From assembly GCA_005778115.1 (NCBI GenBank), contig SXKJ01000059.1:1-42005 (forward strand): DNA of 42,005 nt. Direction: 5' to 3'. The translations under genes were made by a program, and so were the position numbers. This DNA is from Planctomyces sp. (GTDB lineage Bacteria > Planctomycetota > Planctomycetia > Planctomycetales > Planctomycetaceae). How positions within the stretch are numbered: position 1 is the stretch's first letter; each line of letters opens with the position of its first letter. Shown piece after piece: positions 1 to 9,995 of this stretch. Under the pieces are notes generated by a model, which was not told where the DNA came from, ran no database searches, and saw only the letters and a program-made list of their open reading frames with translations.

Positions 1-2
1 GC

Positions 3-734
3 GTCGTTGCCAATCGTTACAAGTTGACTCGCACGGTGTTCGAGAATCACTTGCAAGCCATCGGCTCGCGTTCGTCGATTCGCTGTGCGACGGCTCAGCA
101 AGTCTTGTCCGGCGAGATGAGCCATGTTTGCCCATGCCTAATGACCTTCGATGACGGCGGAATCACCGCACTGACAGAGATTGCTCCGCGTCTCGAATCG
201 CTGCATTGGCGCGGTCACTTCTTCATCACGACCGATTGCATTGGCCGTCCAGGCTTCCTCTCCGCCGAACAGGTTCGGGAACTGCATCAGCGAGGCCATG
301 TCATCGGCACGCATTCCTGCTCGCACCCGTTGCGGATCGACGAGCTGAATGAGGTCGAATTGCTTCGCGAGTGGTCTGAGTCCGCTGCTGTGTTGGAGGA
401 CATCTTGGGGACGCCGATCTGGTGCGGATCGGTTCCGGGCGGTTTCTTTTCACGCCGAGTGGCAATCGCCGCGCGGCAAGCCGGGCTGAAGCTCCTCTTC
501 ACCAGCGAGCCAACGTGCCGTTGGACTCCGTTTGGCGATCTGCGCATCGCCGGTCGATTACCGATCGTGAACCACACGACCGCCTCGCACGCCGCCACAT
601 TGGCCGAAGGGGACCGCTGGACGATCTTCCGTCAGCAGTGTGTTTGGAACGGAAAGAAGTTCGCCAAGTCCATCGCTGGTGAGTTCTACCGAGACGCCTC
701 GGAATGGTTCTTCCGGAAGAAGCAGTTGGCTTGA
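3..734 (+). CDS. Polysaccharide deacetylase (NodB-type) family protein, 5' end probably outside window
   Basis: ORF 24..734 remains open upstream to the window edge (VVANRYKLTRTVFE...). NodB-like motifs: LMTFDDGG, GTHSCSHP, SVPGGFFSRRV. Confidence 0.8.
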   Translation, partial: VVANRYKLTRTVFENHLQAIGSRSSIRCATAQQVLSGEMSHVCPCLMTFDDGGITALTEIAPRLESLHWRGHFFITTDCIGRPGFLSAEQVRELHQRGHVIGTHSCSHPLRIDELNEVELLREWSESAAVLEDILGTPIWCGSVPGGFFSRRVAIAARQAGLKLLFTSEPTCRWTPFGDLRIAGRLPIVNHTTASHAATLAEGDRWTIFRQQCVWNGKKFAKSIAGEFYRDASEWFFRKKQLA

Positions 735-856
735 GACTGCTTGCGAGGCCTTGGCCGAATCGGCACACTCCAACCACGGTACATGGGGATGGCATCCAGT
801 GTGTTTTGCGGTGACATTTCCAGTGATACCTCTAGGGATCATGGCTGAGACGATTG

Positions 857-916
857 CCGTACCGCGACCGTTAGGGAGCGGCCAACGCGGGCCGCTCCCT
901 AACGGTCGCGGTACGG
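857..916. repeat. Long inverted repeat, family A copy 1 (26-bp perfect arms, 8-nt loop)
   Basis: ccgtaccgcgaccgttagggagcggc / gccgctccctaacggtcgcggtacgg. The same core recurs at 18669-18728. Confidence 0.95.
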
Positions 917-991
917 ATTTTCTCGGCCTCAAAAGACGCCTCACCGATGAACAAGCGACGGAGATAACGTCCCATTTAAGGAGAAGACATC

Positions 992-1585
992 ATGGTCAAA
1001 ACTGCTTCGACAATGTTATCGCTGGGAACTGCGGCTCCTGATTTCTCGCTGCCGAATGTCGATGGGCGAGTGGTCTCGCTGAAAGATTTCAAAGGCTCGA
1101 AGGGCTTGCTGGTCGCGTTTATCTGCAACCACTGCCCGTTCGTGGTTCACATCCGGCCGGAGTTCGCCAAGTTCGCTCGCGAGTATCAAGCCCAAGGCAT
1201 CTCGATCGTGGCGATCAACCCCAACGATGCGAAGGCGTACCCAGCCGACGCGCCCGACAAGATGAAAGCCGAAGCCGAATCGGCCGGTTATGCGTTTCCG
1301 TACTTGTTCGATGAAACGCAGTCGATCGCGAAAGCCTATCGCGCGGCCTGCACGCCGGACCTGTTCTTGTTCGACAGCAATCAACGGCTCGTCTATCGCG
1401 GGCAGTTCGACGACAGCCGTCCGACGAACGGAGTCCCCGTGAACGGCTCACATCTGCGAGCCGCCTGTGATGCCGTTCTGGCAGGACGAGCGATCGAAGA
1501 GGGCCAGCGGCCGAGCATCGGCTGCAATATCAAATGGCGGCCCGGCAACGAACCCAACTACTTCACCGGCCAGCCGTCGGAGTAG
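992..1585 (+). CDS. Thioredoxin-family protein (AhpC/TSA-redoxin domain)
   Basis: LGTAAPDFSLPNVDGRVVSLKDFKGSKGLLVAFICNHCPFVVHI...; upstream AAGGAGAA ribosome-binding site. Confidence 0.9.
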   Translation: MVKTASTMLSLGTAAPDFSLPNVDGRVVSLKDFKGSKGLLVAFICNHCPFVVHIRPEFAKFAREYQAQGISIVAINPNDAKAYPADAPDKMKAEAESAGYAFPYLFDETQSIAKAYRAACTPDLFLFDSNQRLVYRGQFDDSRPTNGVPVNGSHLRAACDAVLAGRAIEEGQRPSIGCNIKWRPGNEPNYFTGQPSE

Positions 1586-1665
1586 GGGGAAGGGGGAATT
1601 CGGAGGGCGGAAGTCGGAAAGAGGAGACCGTGTGTTCTTTCCGCCCTCCGCCTTCCGACTTCACC

Positions 1666-2733
1666 TCAGTTCTGCTCGTGCGGTCGCGTGCCTAGCCGTT
1701 GCCTTAGCAGAGTCGCGCGGGCAACGTTGCGTTCGGCGGATTCCAATTGACGTTGCCGCACCTTTTGCAGATGCGCCGGCTGCGTTGTGATGAGCAGTTC
1801 GTTGATCGTCGGAATCTCCAACTTGCCGATCAGGCCGAGGTTGATTCCCAGCCGCACGCTCGACAACAGATGCAGCGTCTCCTCGGATGTGATGGTCTGC
1901 GCGCTGCTCAAGATGCCGAACGCTCGCGAGATTTGATCGTGCAGCCCCTCGCGGTTGTCGTGCAGCAAGCTTTCGCGGGCGCGACGTTCGTACTTCAGGA
2001 TCGACGGGATGACCTCCTGCACCATCTGAATCAGCGATTCCTCGCTGTGGCCGAGCGTGACTTGGTTGGAGACTTGATAAAAGTCTCCCATCGCTTGGCT
2101 CCCTTCGCCGTACAGGCCGCGCACCGCCAGTCGCAGCCGCTGCAACGCCTGAAAGACTTTCTGGAGGTCTTTCGTCAGCACCAGTCCCGGCAGGTGCAGC
2201 ATCACGCTGACTCGTATTCCGGTGCCGACGTTCGTCGGACACGCGGTCAAATAGCCCAGGCGATCGTCGAACGCGAACGTCACTTCGCGGCTGAGCAGGT
2301 CGTCGATGCGATTGATCTCTTGCCAGCAATCGTCCAGCGCGAAGCCGCTGTGAATGACTTGCATCCGCAGATGATCTTCCTCGTTGATCATCAGGCTGAC
2401 GCTTTCCTCGTCGCTGACGGCAACGCCGCGCGGGCCGGCGGCTTCGGAGTGCTCGCGGCTGATGAGCTGCCGCTCGACCAGAAACTGCCGGTCCAGCGAG
2501 TTCATTTCGCTGACGGGCATGAATTCCAAGTGGTGCCGGAGCGGCAGCGCGGTGGCTCGGTCGCGGATCAGTCCGACGATCTCGGCCTTGGCGGCTTCAT
2601 CGGCTTTGCTGGGAAACGGAAAGTCGGCGAGGTTGCGAGCCAGCCGAATCCGGCTGGACATGACTATGTCCGACTCCGGCCCCGTGCCGCGCAACCATTC
2701 GCCACAGTGTTGAGCAAGTGCATCCAAATCCAC
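1666..2733 (-). CDS. mcsB: Protein-arginine kinase McsB-like (ATP:guanido phosphotransferase)
   Basis: ESDIVMSSRIRLARNLADFPFP, NEEDHLRMQ, LGYLTACPTNVGTGIRVSVMLHLP, GLYGEGSQAMGDFYQVSNQ. GTG start at 2733 is preceded by GGAAGGAGA; the longer ORF to 3042 is probably not translated. Confidence 0.9.
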   Translation of the reverse strand: MDLDALAQHCGEWLRGTGPESDIVMSSRIRLARNLADFPFPSKADEAAKAEIVGLIRDRATALPLRHHLEFMPVSEMNSLDRQFLVERQLISREHSEAAGPRGVAVSDEESVSLMINEEDHLRMQVIHSGFALDDCWQEINRIDDLLSREVTFAFDDRLGYLTACPTNVGTGIRVSVMLHLPGLVLTKDLQKVFQALQRLRLAVRGLYGEGSQAMGDFYQVSNQVTLGHSEESLIQMVQEVIPSILKYERRARESLLHDNREGLHDQISRAFGILSSAQTITSEETLHLLSSVRLGINLGLIGKLEIPTINELLITTQPAHLQKVRQRQLESAERNVARATLLRQRLGTRPHEQN

Positions 2734-2878
2734 GATCGGTCTCCTTCCGTGAGTGACGCGCGGCAGAATACCGAATCCGTCTCCGGCCGACAGCCGATCG
2801 CTGAAGGCCGACCGCCGATTTCCCAAACTCGCGCGTCGATCGTACAGTCCACAAACGACTTTCCTCAGCGAGACGGCC

Positions 2879-3886
2879 ATGTTCCTCGGCATCGAAATCG
2901 GCGGCACGAAACTGCAATTGGGAGTCGGCACCGGAGATGGTTCGCCGCTGATCGCGCTGGAACGGCGAACCGTCGAACGCACGCGCGGAGCGGACGCGAT
3001 TCGCGAACAGATTCTCGAAGCCGGACGCCTGCTGTTCGACAAATATCCGATTCAACGGATCGGCTACGGCTTCGGCGGTCCCGTGAACTCGGCGACCGGC
3101 CGAGTCATCACCAGCCATCAAGTCGAGGGTTGGACCGACTTCCCGATCGTCGATTGGACGAGAGAAGCATTCGGAGTTCCGGTTCGATTGGGGAACGACT
3201 GCGACGTCGCCGCGCTGGCCGAAGCGACCTACGGCGCGGGACGCGGGCACCGCACCGTCTTCTACATCACTGTCGGCACCGGAATCGGCGGTGGATTGGT
3301 CATCGACGGGCACTCACAAGGAGCCGGGCGACTCGCCATCGCCGAGATTGGTCATTTACGCCCCGGCCCGCTGGCCGACGATCCGCACGCAACGGTCGAA
3401 TCGCTCGCTGCCGGCCCCGGCATCGAAGCAGCGGCGCGGGCGCTCGTCACCGGACACGCTCGGCATCCGCTAATTGCGGACGGTGGGTTCGCTCCCGTAG
3501 ACATCGACGTCGATTGGTCCGCCGCTGAGAACGACACCGACGACCTGCTTTGCCGATGTCTTGGCAATGTTGAGCAACTAACGGTCAAACAAATCGCGCA
3601 AGCCGCCGCACACGGAAATCAAATTGCGAAGGCCGCGCTGCATCAGGCTCACGTCGCGCTCGGCTGGGGGATCGCGCAGTTGGTGACGCTGCTCTCGCCA
3701 CATGTGGTCGTGATCGGCGGCGGGGTCTCGCTGATGGGCGAGGAGCTCTTCTTTGAGCCGCTGCGTCGGCAGGTTCGGCGTTTTGTTTTTCCGCCTCTGG
3801 CCGACTCGATTCGGCTGGTCCCCGCGGAGTTGGATGAAGAAGTTGTCGTCCACGGTGCGATTGCACTTGCGGCGAGAGAAGATTGA
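2879..3886 (+). CDS. ROK family sugar kinase/regulator-like protein
   Basis: MFLGIEIGGTKLQLGVG, FGGPVNSATGRV, LGNDCDVAALAEATYGAGRG, TVGTGIGGGLVIDG. ATG at 2879, inside ORF 2753..3886. Confidence 0.85.
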   Translation: MFLGIEIGGTKLQLGVGTGDGSPLIALERRTVERTRGADAIREQILEAGRLLFDKYPIQRIGYGFGGPVNSATGRVITSHQVEGWTDFPIVDWTREAFGVPVRLGNDCDVAALAEATYGAGRGHRTVFYITVGTGIGGGLVIDGHSQGAGRLAIAEIGHLRPGPLADDPHATVESLAAGPGIEAAARALVTGHARHPLIADGGFAPVDIDVDWSAAENDTDDLLCRCLGNVEQLTVKQIAQAAAHGNQIAKAALHQAHVALGWGIAQLVTLLSPHVVVIGGGVSLMGEELFFEPLRRQVRRFVFPPLADSIRLVPAELDEEVVVHGAIALAARED

Positions 3887-3947
3887 GTTTCCCTGCGGCG
3901 CGGCCTACCCTGCTCTCATCTTCGGACGATCTTTTTTGGGAAACCTT

Positions 3948-5944
3948 ATGTCGATTCGCGTGAAGTGTGACTCGTGTTCCAAGTCCTTTGCCGTCAGCGA
4001 TGAGAAGGCTGGAAAACGAGTGCGGTGTCCGGGATGCAAAGAGGTGCTCACCGTGCCGTCGGACGATCAAGAACTGGAACCAGAACCGGCTTCGCGACCA
4101 CGCAAAGCTTCCGGTCAGAAAAAGAAGAAGGCCGCGAAATCTCAGGCTCCGTGGTTGCTGATTGGAATCGGCGGCGGCGTGCTGGTTGTCGTGATCGTGG
4201 TCGGCTTCCTTCTGATGGGTGGGCCGGACAAACCAGCCGAGGTCGCTCAGCCAGCTCCACCCAACGGGGCAGCACCCGCGATGCCGAATGCCAACCCAGC
4301 GACTCCGCCGGCTCCCGGCACACCGACAGCGAATGCTCCCGCGACGCCGAGCACACCAGTGAGTGTCGCATGGGCGGCTAAGGCCGACCCGGTTCCTCAG
4401 CCGATTGAGTGGCCTGAAAGTTGGAAAGCGAAAGTGGACGTCTTCGGGAGTGCCTCCGAGGTTTTGTTTCCTACGTCGCTCAGTCCGTTCGTCATGGATC
4501 TCGAAGCGGGAGCCGAAGTGCGCGGTGGCCAGGTTTGGAATCTCACCACCGGCCAGAAGCTGCAAACCTTCAATGGCAAGACTGGGCCGCTAAGCGCGCC
4601 CGAAAGGCGGCTGAGTCCCGATGCCAAGTATCTGTTGGGCAAGGCCGTCGATAAGGAAAACAACACGAAGCTGGAAATCTGGTCGTTGGAGACCAGTCAG
4701 CTTGTGCGTCAGATCTCAGCCGATGACGCGGGCATGAACCTGGCGTTCGCCGATTTTCTTCCGGGCGATCGCCTCATCACGATCACGACTGGCAAACAGG
4801 GAGATAAGAATGCCCCGCATCGACTGCGCGTGTTCAACCTCAGCTCAGGCGAGCGACTGCAATCCCACGACGACAATTTGTTGGAACCTCGCAATGCTGT
4901 CTTTAGCCAGGTTGGCGATACCTCGCCAGTTACTCGCGAGCCGTGCGTGGTGAGCTGGTGGTCTACGACACGCAATCCGGTCAGCTTGTCGCCAAGAAGC
5001 TGATGAGCGGCAAGGGGACGGACTCGGTGGAAGCGGTGGGGTTTTCTCCGTCGGGGGACAAGATCGCGGTCGCGATGGGTGGGTACAACGTGTGCCGAAT
5101 CGCGGTGCTCGACGCCGCGACCGGCAACGAAGTGCAGGAGCATCGTTATCCCGCTAGCTTCAGGAATCTCGTGCCGGGCCTGCTCTACACGGGCCCAACG
5201 ATTGATTGGTTCCCCGACGCCAGCGGCTTGCTCTTGGGAGGCACCGTGGCCATTGATCTCGTCAGCGGGCGTCTGGTGTGGACGATGTTCACGGCACCCA
5301 ACGAGTACAACCTCGACAATACCAATCGCCGGATGCCAGTCCCCGGCGGATTCCTCATGATTACCGGCAAGCAGGGCAAGGCGAAATTCTCGCTGCTGCC
5401 GTTCGAGGCGAAGTTCTTGTCGCTGGCTCAATCGCTCTCGACGAACAACTCCCTCGATGCGCTCATCAAGCCCAGCCAAAAGGTGAGCCTCGATGTGAAA
5501 GTCGAAAAGCTCCTCTTCGGGACTCCTGAGGAAACGAAAAAGACTCTGGAAGGGACTTACCGCGAGATCCTCGAAGCCGCCGGCTTTGAGTTAGCGGACA
5601 ATCAACCGATCGTCTTCAAGGTCTCGTACAACGAGGTCGCGGAGGGCAAGTTCGATTCCTTCATGCGCGGCCCGATTGGCGGCGGTGCCACTTCTTCCGT
5701 CGTCGGGACGAAGGCTCTGCTCAACCTCGAATGGGCCACCAACCAGAACGAATCGCTCTGGAAGCACGCTTTTGGGTTTGCTCCCAGAACGATCAGTGTC
5801 AAAGGGGAATTCACCGCCGAGGCGGCTCGCAAAAGCATGTTCGAGCAACTCCAAAGTTTCACCTTCAGCCAACCGCTGCCGTATTATCTCTCAACCGACA
5901 AGCAGACGATGCTCCCCGCCTCAATTACGGTCGTGCGCGAATAG
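3948..5944 (+). pseudogene. MJ0042-type zinc-ribbon, TM and WD40/beta-propeller-like protein, split by an apparent 1-nt deletion near 4907
   Basis: ORF to 5003 begins MSIRVKCDSCSKSFAVSDEKAGKRVRCPGCKEVLTVP plus a TM helix. ORF 4943..5944 carries the C-terminal half. Re-reading C4907 joins the frames as AVFS-PGWRYLASYSRAVRGELVVYD. Confidence 0.75.
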
Positions 5945-6059
5945 CGTCGCCAGTCATCGTCGAGACAGACACCAGTTTTGACAGCGGTGTTGCAGTCAAT
6001 TGCCGACAGGCATAAAACGATGCCGACGTTTCGTTACTGACTTCGGGGAATCTCGCCCT

Positions 6060-8483
6060 ATGAGTGTCGTTCGAACTGCTTTGATCGTCGTGGGACTGTC
6101 GCTGAGTGGATTTGCTCACTCGGCGGAGTTGCAGGTCAGCCCGTCCGTGATCGTGCTCGACCGGCCGGAAGGGGCGCAGCAAATCCTCGTGACGGAGGTC
6201 GAGGGGGAACGCCGTCGCGATGTGACTCGCGAAGCTCGCTACGAGATCGCGGCTCCGGCCATCGCCAGCATCACTGCCGACGGACTGCTGCGGCCCGCGA
6301 CGGAAGGGGCGACGCAACTCACCGTGAAGTTCGGCGACAAGACCCTCAACGTGCCGATCACCGTCTCCGGTTTACAGAAGCCGGTGCCAGTTTCGTTCAG
6401 TTATGAAGTCGTCCCGATCCTGACCAAAGGCCGCTGCAACGCCGGCGGCTGCCACGGAAAGGCGGAAGGCCAGAACGGATTCAAACTGAGCCTGTTCGGC
6501 TTCGACGCTGCCGCCGACCACGATGCGATTTTCAAAGAGGCCAAGGGGCGACGTCTCAATCTGACCAATCCCTCGGCCAGTCTTATGCTGCTGAAGGGGA
6601 CCGCCACGATGCCCCACGGAGGCGGGCGAAAGATCGAACCAGGCAGCCCCGCCGAACACCGCCTGCGCCGCTGGATCGCCGAAGGTGGTTCGTTCGTCGT
6701 CCCTCCGTCAGACGGAAAACCGATCGAACGGCAAATCGTCAGCATCGAAATCGAACCGGCCCAAGTCGTCATCGCCGCAAATGGTACGCAACAGATTCGA
6801 GTTACTGCGATTGACGATATTGGCGGCAAGCGATGTGCGACGGTCGAAGCCGATTACATCTCGAACGCGCCCCACATCGCCGACGTGAATACGCGTGGGT
6901 TGTTGCAGGCCAGCGATGTGCCCGGCGAGTCGGCCATCCTCGTCCGGTATCTCGGACATGTCGCCGTCTGCCGAGCTGTGATGCCTCGACCGGGCAGCAC
7001 ATTCGCTCGGCCTCCGGAAAACAACTTCATCGACAAGCATGTCTGGGACAAACTGACTCGGCTGGGCATTCCCCCCAGCGAACCGATCGACGATGCGACG
7101 TTCCTTCGGCGAGCGTTCCTCGATGTGATCGGCACGCTCCCCACGGCTGCCGAAGCCCGCGCATTCATCGCCGATGCGTCAGCCGACAAACGAGCAAAGC
7201 TCGTCGATGCTCTGTTGCAACGCCCGGAGTACGCCGAGTACTGGGCGATGAAATGGTCCGACTTGCTGAAGGCCGACACGCTGAAGATCACTCCGAAGGG
7301 AACGGTCGGATTGACTCGCTGGTTGCGAAAGCAATTCACCACGAACCGGCCCTACAACGAAATGGTCCATGAGATTCTCACGATCCAGGGACCAACGCAG
7401 AGCGAAAGTCCAGCCTCGTTCTTCAAATCGCTCGACTCACCGGAAGTCACCAGCCGAGCAATCAGTCAGTTGTTTCTCGGCGTGCGGATCGAGTGCGCTC
7501 AGTGTCATCACCATCCCAGCGAACGCTGGAGCCAGGACGACTATGCCGGCCTCGCCGGATTCTTCTCCGGCACAGTGGTCAAGAAATTGCCGGACGGCAC
7601 CGATGCGATCGTCGCGCGTGCGGGAACCGATCAAAAGCATCCGCGCACTGGCGAACTCGTCCCGGCTCGAGCGCTCGGTGCGACGACGGCCGACTTCACG
7701 AATGTTATCGACCGCCGAGTCGTACTCGCCAACTGGATGACCGCTCCCGACAACCCATTCGTCACAAAGGCGATCGCCAATCGCCTCTGGTCGCACTACT
7801 TCGGCCGTGGCCTTGTCGAGCCGATCGACGACAACCGCGCAACGAATCCCGCAACCAACGAACCGCTGCTCGCCGCGCTCGAAGCGCATCTCAAAGAAGT
7901 GAAGTACGACCTCAAGGCATTCACTCGCACGCTGTTGCTGTCGCGAGCCTATCAGCTCGGATCAGGAACCGATTTGAATCGCGATGACCGCCAGCACTTC
8001 TCACACGCTCGACCGAAGACGCTGCCGGCCGAGGTGCTGCTCGACGCAATCAGCCAAACAACCGGCGTTCCCGAAAAGTTCAACGGCTGGCCCGATGGAG
8101 TCCGCTCGATCCAAGTCTGGGACAACCGCATGCCGTCCTACTTCTTCCGCATCTTCGGCCGCCCCGTCCGAGCCACCGTCTGCGAATGTGAACGAAGCAA
8201 CGAGCCGAGCATCTCGCAGGCGCTGCACCTGCTGAACTCTCCCGAAGTCCACGCCAAGCTGACTCATCGCCACGGCCTGGCCCGCAAACTCAGTGCGACT
8301 CCCAAGTCCAACGACGAACTGGTCGATGAAATCTACCTGAGCACTCTCACCCGCTTCCCCACCGCTGAAGAAAAAGCTCTGATGGCCTCTGCCTTCGAGG
8401 CCGCCGGAGCGAACCGGCATCAAGCGGTTGAGGATGTGTTGTGGGCGGTGCTCAACACGAAGGAATTTCTCTACAATCACTAA
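6060..8483 (+). CDS. Planctomycete DUF1549/DUF1553 secreted protein with bacterial Ig-like (Big2) N-terminal region and heme-like Cys motifs
   Basis: Signal peptide MSVVRTALIVVGLSLSGFAHSAE; RCNAGGCHGKAEGQNGFKLSLFGFD; ECAQCHHHPSERWSQDDYAGLAGFF; FLRRAFLDVIGTLPTAAEARAF. Confidence 0.85.
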   Translation: MSVVRTALIVVGLSLSGFAHSAELQVSPSVIVLDRPEGAQQILVTEVEGERRRDVTREARYEIAAPAIASITADGLLRPATEGATQLTVKFGDKTLNVPITVSGLQKPVPVSFSYEVVPILTKGRCNAGGCHGKAEGQNGFKLSLFGFDAAADHDAIFKEAKGRRLNLTNPSASLMLLKGTATMPHGGGRKIEPGSPAEHRLRRWIAEGGSFVVPPSDGKPIERQIVSIEIEPAQVVIAANGTQQIRVTAIDDIGGKRCATVEADYISNAPHIADVNTRGLLQASDVPGESAILVRYLGHVAVCRAVMPRPGSTFARPPENNFIDKHVWDKLTRLGIPPSEPIDDATFLRRAFLDVIGTLPTAAEARAFIADASADKRAKLVDALLQRPEYAEYWAMKWSDLLKADTLKITPKGTVGLTRWLRKQFTTNRPYNEMVHEILTIQGPTQSESPASFFKSLDSPEVTSRAISQLFLGVRIECAQCHHHPSERWSQDDYAGLAGFFSGTVVKKLPDGTDAIVARAGTDQKHPRTGELVPARALGATTADFTNVIDRRVVLANWMTAPDNPFVTKAIANRLWSHYFGRGLVEPIDDNRATNPATNEPLLAALEAHLKEVKYDLKAFTRTLLLSRAYQLGSGTDLNRDDRQHFSHARPKTLPAEVLLDAISQTTGVPEKFNGWPDGVRSIQVWDNRMPSYFFRIFGRPVRATVCECERSNEPSISQALHLLNSPEVHAKLTHRHGLARKLSATPKSNDELVDEIYLSTLTRFPTAEEKALMASAFEAAGANRHQAVEDVLWAVLNTKEFLYNH

Positions 8484-8537
8484 CGCCTTGGATTCAATGC
8501 GGTGATGACTTACCGCACTCCACAATCGGAGCCAACC

Positions 8538-9884
8538 ATGCTCAGCTTCCAATCGCCATCCGTCGGTCATCGATTCTGCGACGGCCTTACTCGCCGACAA
8601 ACCTTGCGGCTCGGAGCGACCGGCCTCTTCGGTGGGCTGACGCTACCTCGGCTTCTGCGAGCGGAGGAAGCCAACAAGTCCGAACGAGTTCGTGAGGCCA
8701 AGGCCAAGTCGTGCCTGTTCATTTTTTTGGAAGGTGGTCCTCCTCAACAGGACATGTGGGATCCAAAACCGGAGGCCCCAGCCGAGATTCGTGGGCCGTT
8801 CGAGCCGATCTCGACCGCGCTGCCGGGTGTGATCTTCACCGAGCACTGCAAGAACTGCGCGAAGATCGCCAACAAGTTCACCGTCGTGCGCAGCCACAGT
8901 CACGCGGATAACGGCCACGCGACCGGGTATCACTACGTCATGACCGGCCGACGCGCCGCGTTCGCCGATGGCGAGTATCCGATTCCGACGAACGAACTTT
9001 ATCCGTCGCTCGGTTCGATCGTGTCGCGAGAACTCGGCAGCAGCGGAACCGTGCCGCCGTATATCAACATGCCGCACCCGATGTCGGCCGGTGGGCCAGG
9101 CTTCTTCGGTGCCGAGTACGCACCGTTCGTGATCGAAGCAGATCCCAGCCAGCCGGACTTCGAGGTTCGCGACCTCGCCAAAATCGACGGCGTGTCGAGC
9201 CAACGCACGGCGCTGCGTCAAAAACTGCTCGCCGGACTCGAACAACGCCAACCGCGCACCGGCCGAGCGGCGGCGATGAGCACCTATTACCAAAAGGCTC
9301 GCGACCTCATCACGTCGCCGGAGGCTCGCAAGGCGTTCGACATTCAATCCGAGCCAGCCAACGTGCGTGAGTCGTACGGCATGTCTCAGATTGGACAATC
9401 CGCATTGCTGGGCCGCCGCTTGATCGAAGCGGGTTGTCGCTTCGTCGGCATCGACGGTCCCGGTTGGGATGTGCATTTCAACTGCTTCCCCAGCTTGGTG
9501 AATGACCTGATCCCGCCGGCCGACAAAGCGTTCGCCGCGCTGATCACCGACATGGAGCAACGCGGACTGCTCGACAGCACGCTGGTCGTGATGATGGGTG
9601 AGATGGGCCGCACTCCGCGCGTGAACGCCCAAGCTGGCCGAGACCATTGGTCGATGGCCCAGTGCATCCTCTTTGCCGGCGGCGGAGTGAAGCCCGGACA
9701 AATCATCGGCTCGACCGACAAGCAGGCCGCGTATCCGACCAGCGACCCGATCAGCGTTGCCGATCTGCTGCGCACGATCCACACGCTGCTGGGGATTGAC
9801 GCGGATCGAGAATACGACGACCCGCTGGGACGTCCCGTTCCGCTGGTCAGCGGCGGTAAAGTGATCCCGGGACTCATCGCCTAG
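8538..9884 (+). CDS. DUF1501 domain-containing protein (sulfatase-like, planctomycete type)
   Basis: FCDGLTRRQTLRLGATGLFGGLTLPRLL leader; GGPPQQDMWDPKPEAPAEIRGPFEPI; ends GRPVPLVSGGKVIPGLIA. Directly follows the DUF1549/1553 gene. Confidence 0.9.
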   Translation: MLSFQSPSVGHRFCDGLTRRQTLRLGATGLFGGLTLPRLLRAEEANKSERVREAKAKSCLFIFLEGGPPQQDMWDPKPEAPAEIRGPFEPISTALPGVIFTEHCKNCAKIANKFTVVRSHSHADNGHATGYHYVMTGRRAAFADGEYPIPTNELYPSLGSIVSRELGSSGTVPPYINMPHPMSAGGPGFFGAEYAPFVIEADPSQPDFEVRDLAKIDGVSSQRTALRQKLLAGLEQRQPRTGRAAAMSTYYQKARDLITSPEARKAFDIQSEPANVRESYGMSQIGQSALLGRRLIEAGCRFVGIDGPGWDVHFNCFPSLVNDLIPPADKAFAALITDMEQRGLLDSTLVVMMGEMGRTPRVNAQAGRDHWSMAQCILFAGGGVKPGQIIGSTDKQAAYPTSDPISVADLLRTIHTLLGIDADREYDDPLGRPVPLVSGGKVIPGLIA

Positions 9885-9899
9885 AGGCAGTTTCAAAAC

Positions 9900-9966
9900 C
9901 AGCACGACGCGCGAGCGAGTGGTTGTCTTTTGCGGCATGTTGACCACTCGCTCGCGCGTCGTGCTG
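9900..9966. terminator. 23-bp perfect inverted repeat between convergent genes, probable bidirectional terminator or REP-like element
   Basis: cagcacgacgcgcgagcgagtgg (9900-9922) / ccactcgctcgcgcgtcgtgctg (9944-9966), flanked by A-rich and T-rich tracts (tttcaaaac ... tattttgaga). Confidence 0.75.
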
Positions 9967-9995
9967 TATTTTGAGACCGCGTCGAGCGACGAACG

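Noticed and set aside
1598-1665. Purine/pyrimidine-rich inverted sequence between the redoxin and mcsB genes
   Set aside because: Arms (ggagggcggaagtcggaaag / ctttccgccctccgccttccgactt) are complementary only piecemeal; possibly a terminator but too imperfect to call.
1747-3528. 593-aa plus-strand ORF
   Set aside because: Mostly antisense to the well-supported mcsB gene and out of frame with the ROK gene. The Arg/His/Gln-rich translation is a GC-rich artefact.
8643-9947. 434-aa minus-strand ORF
   Set aside because: Antisense to the DUF1501 gene and without recognisable motifs.
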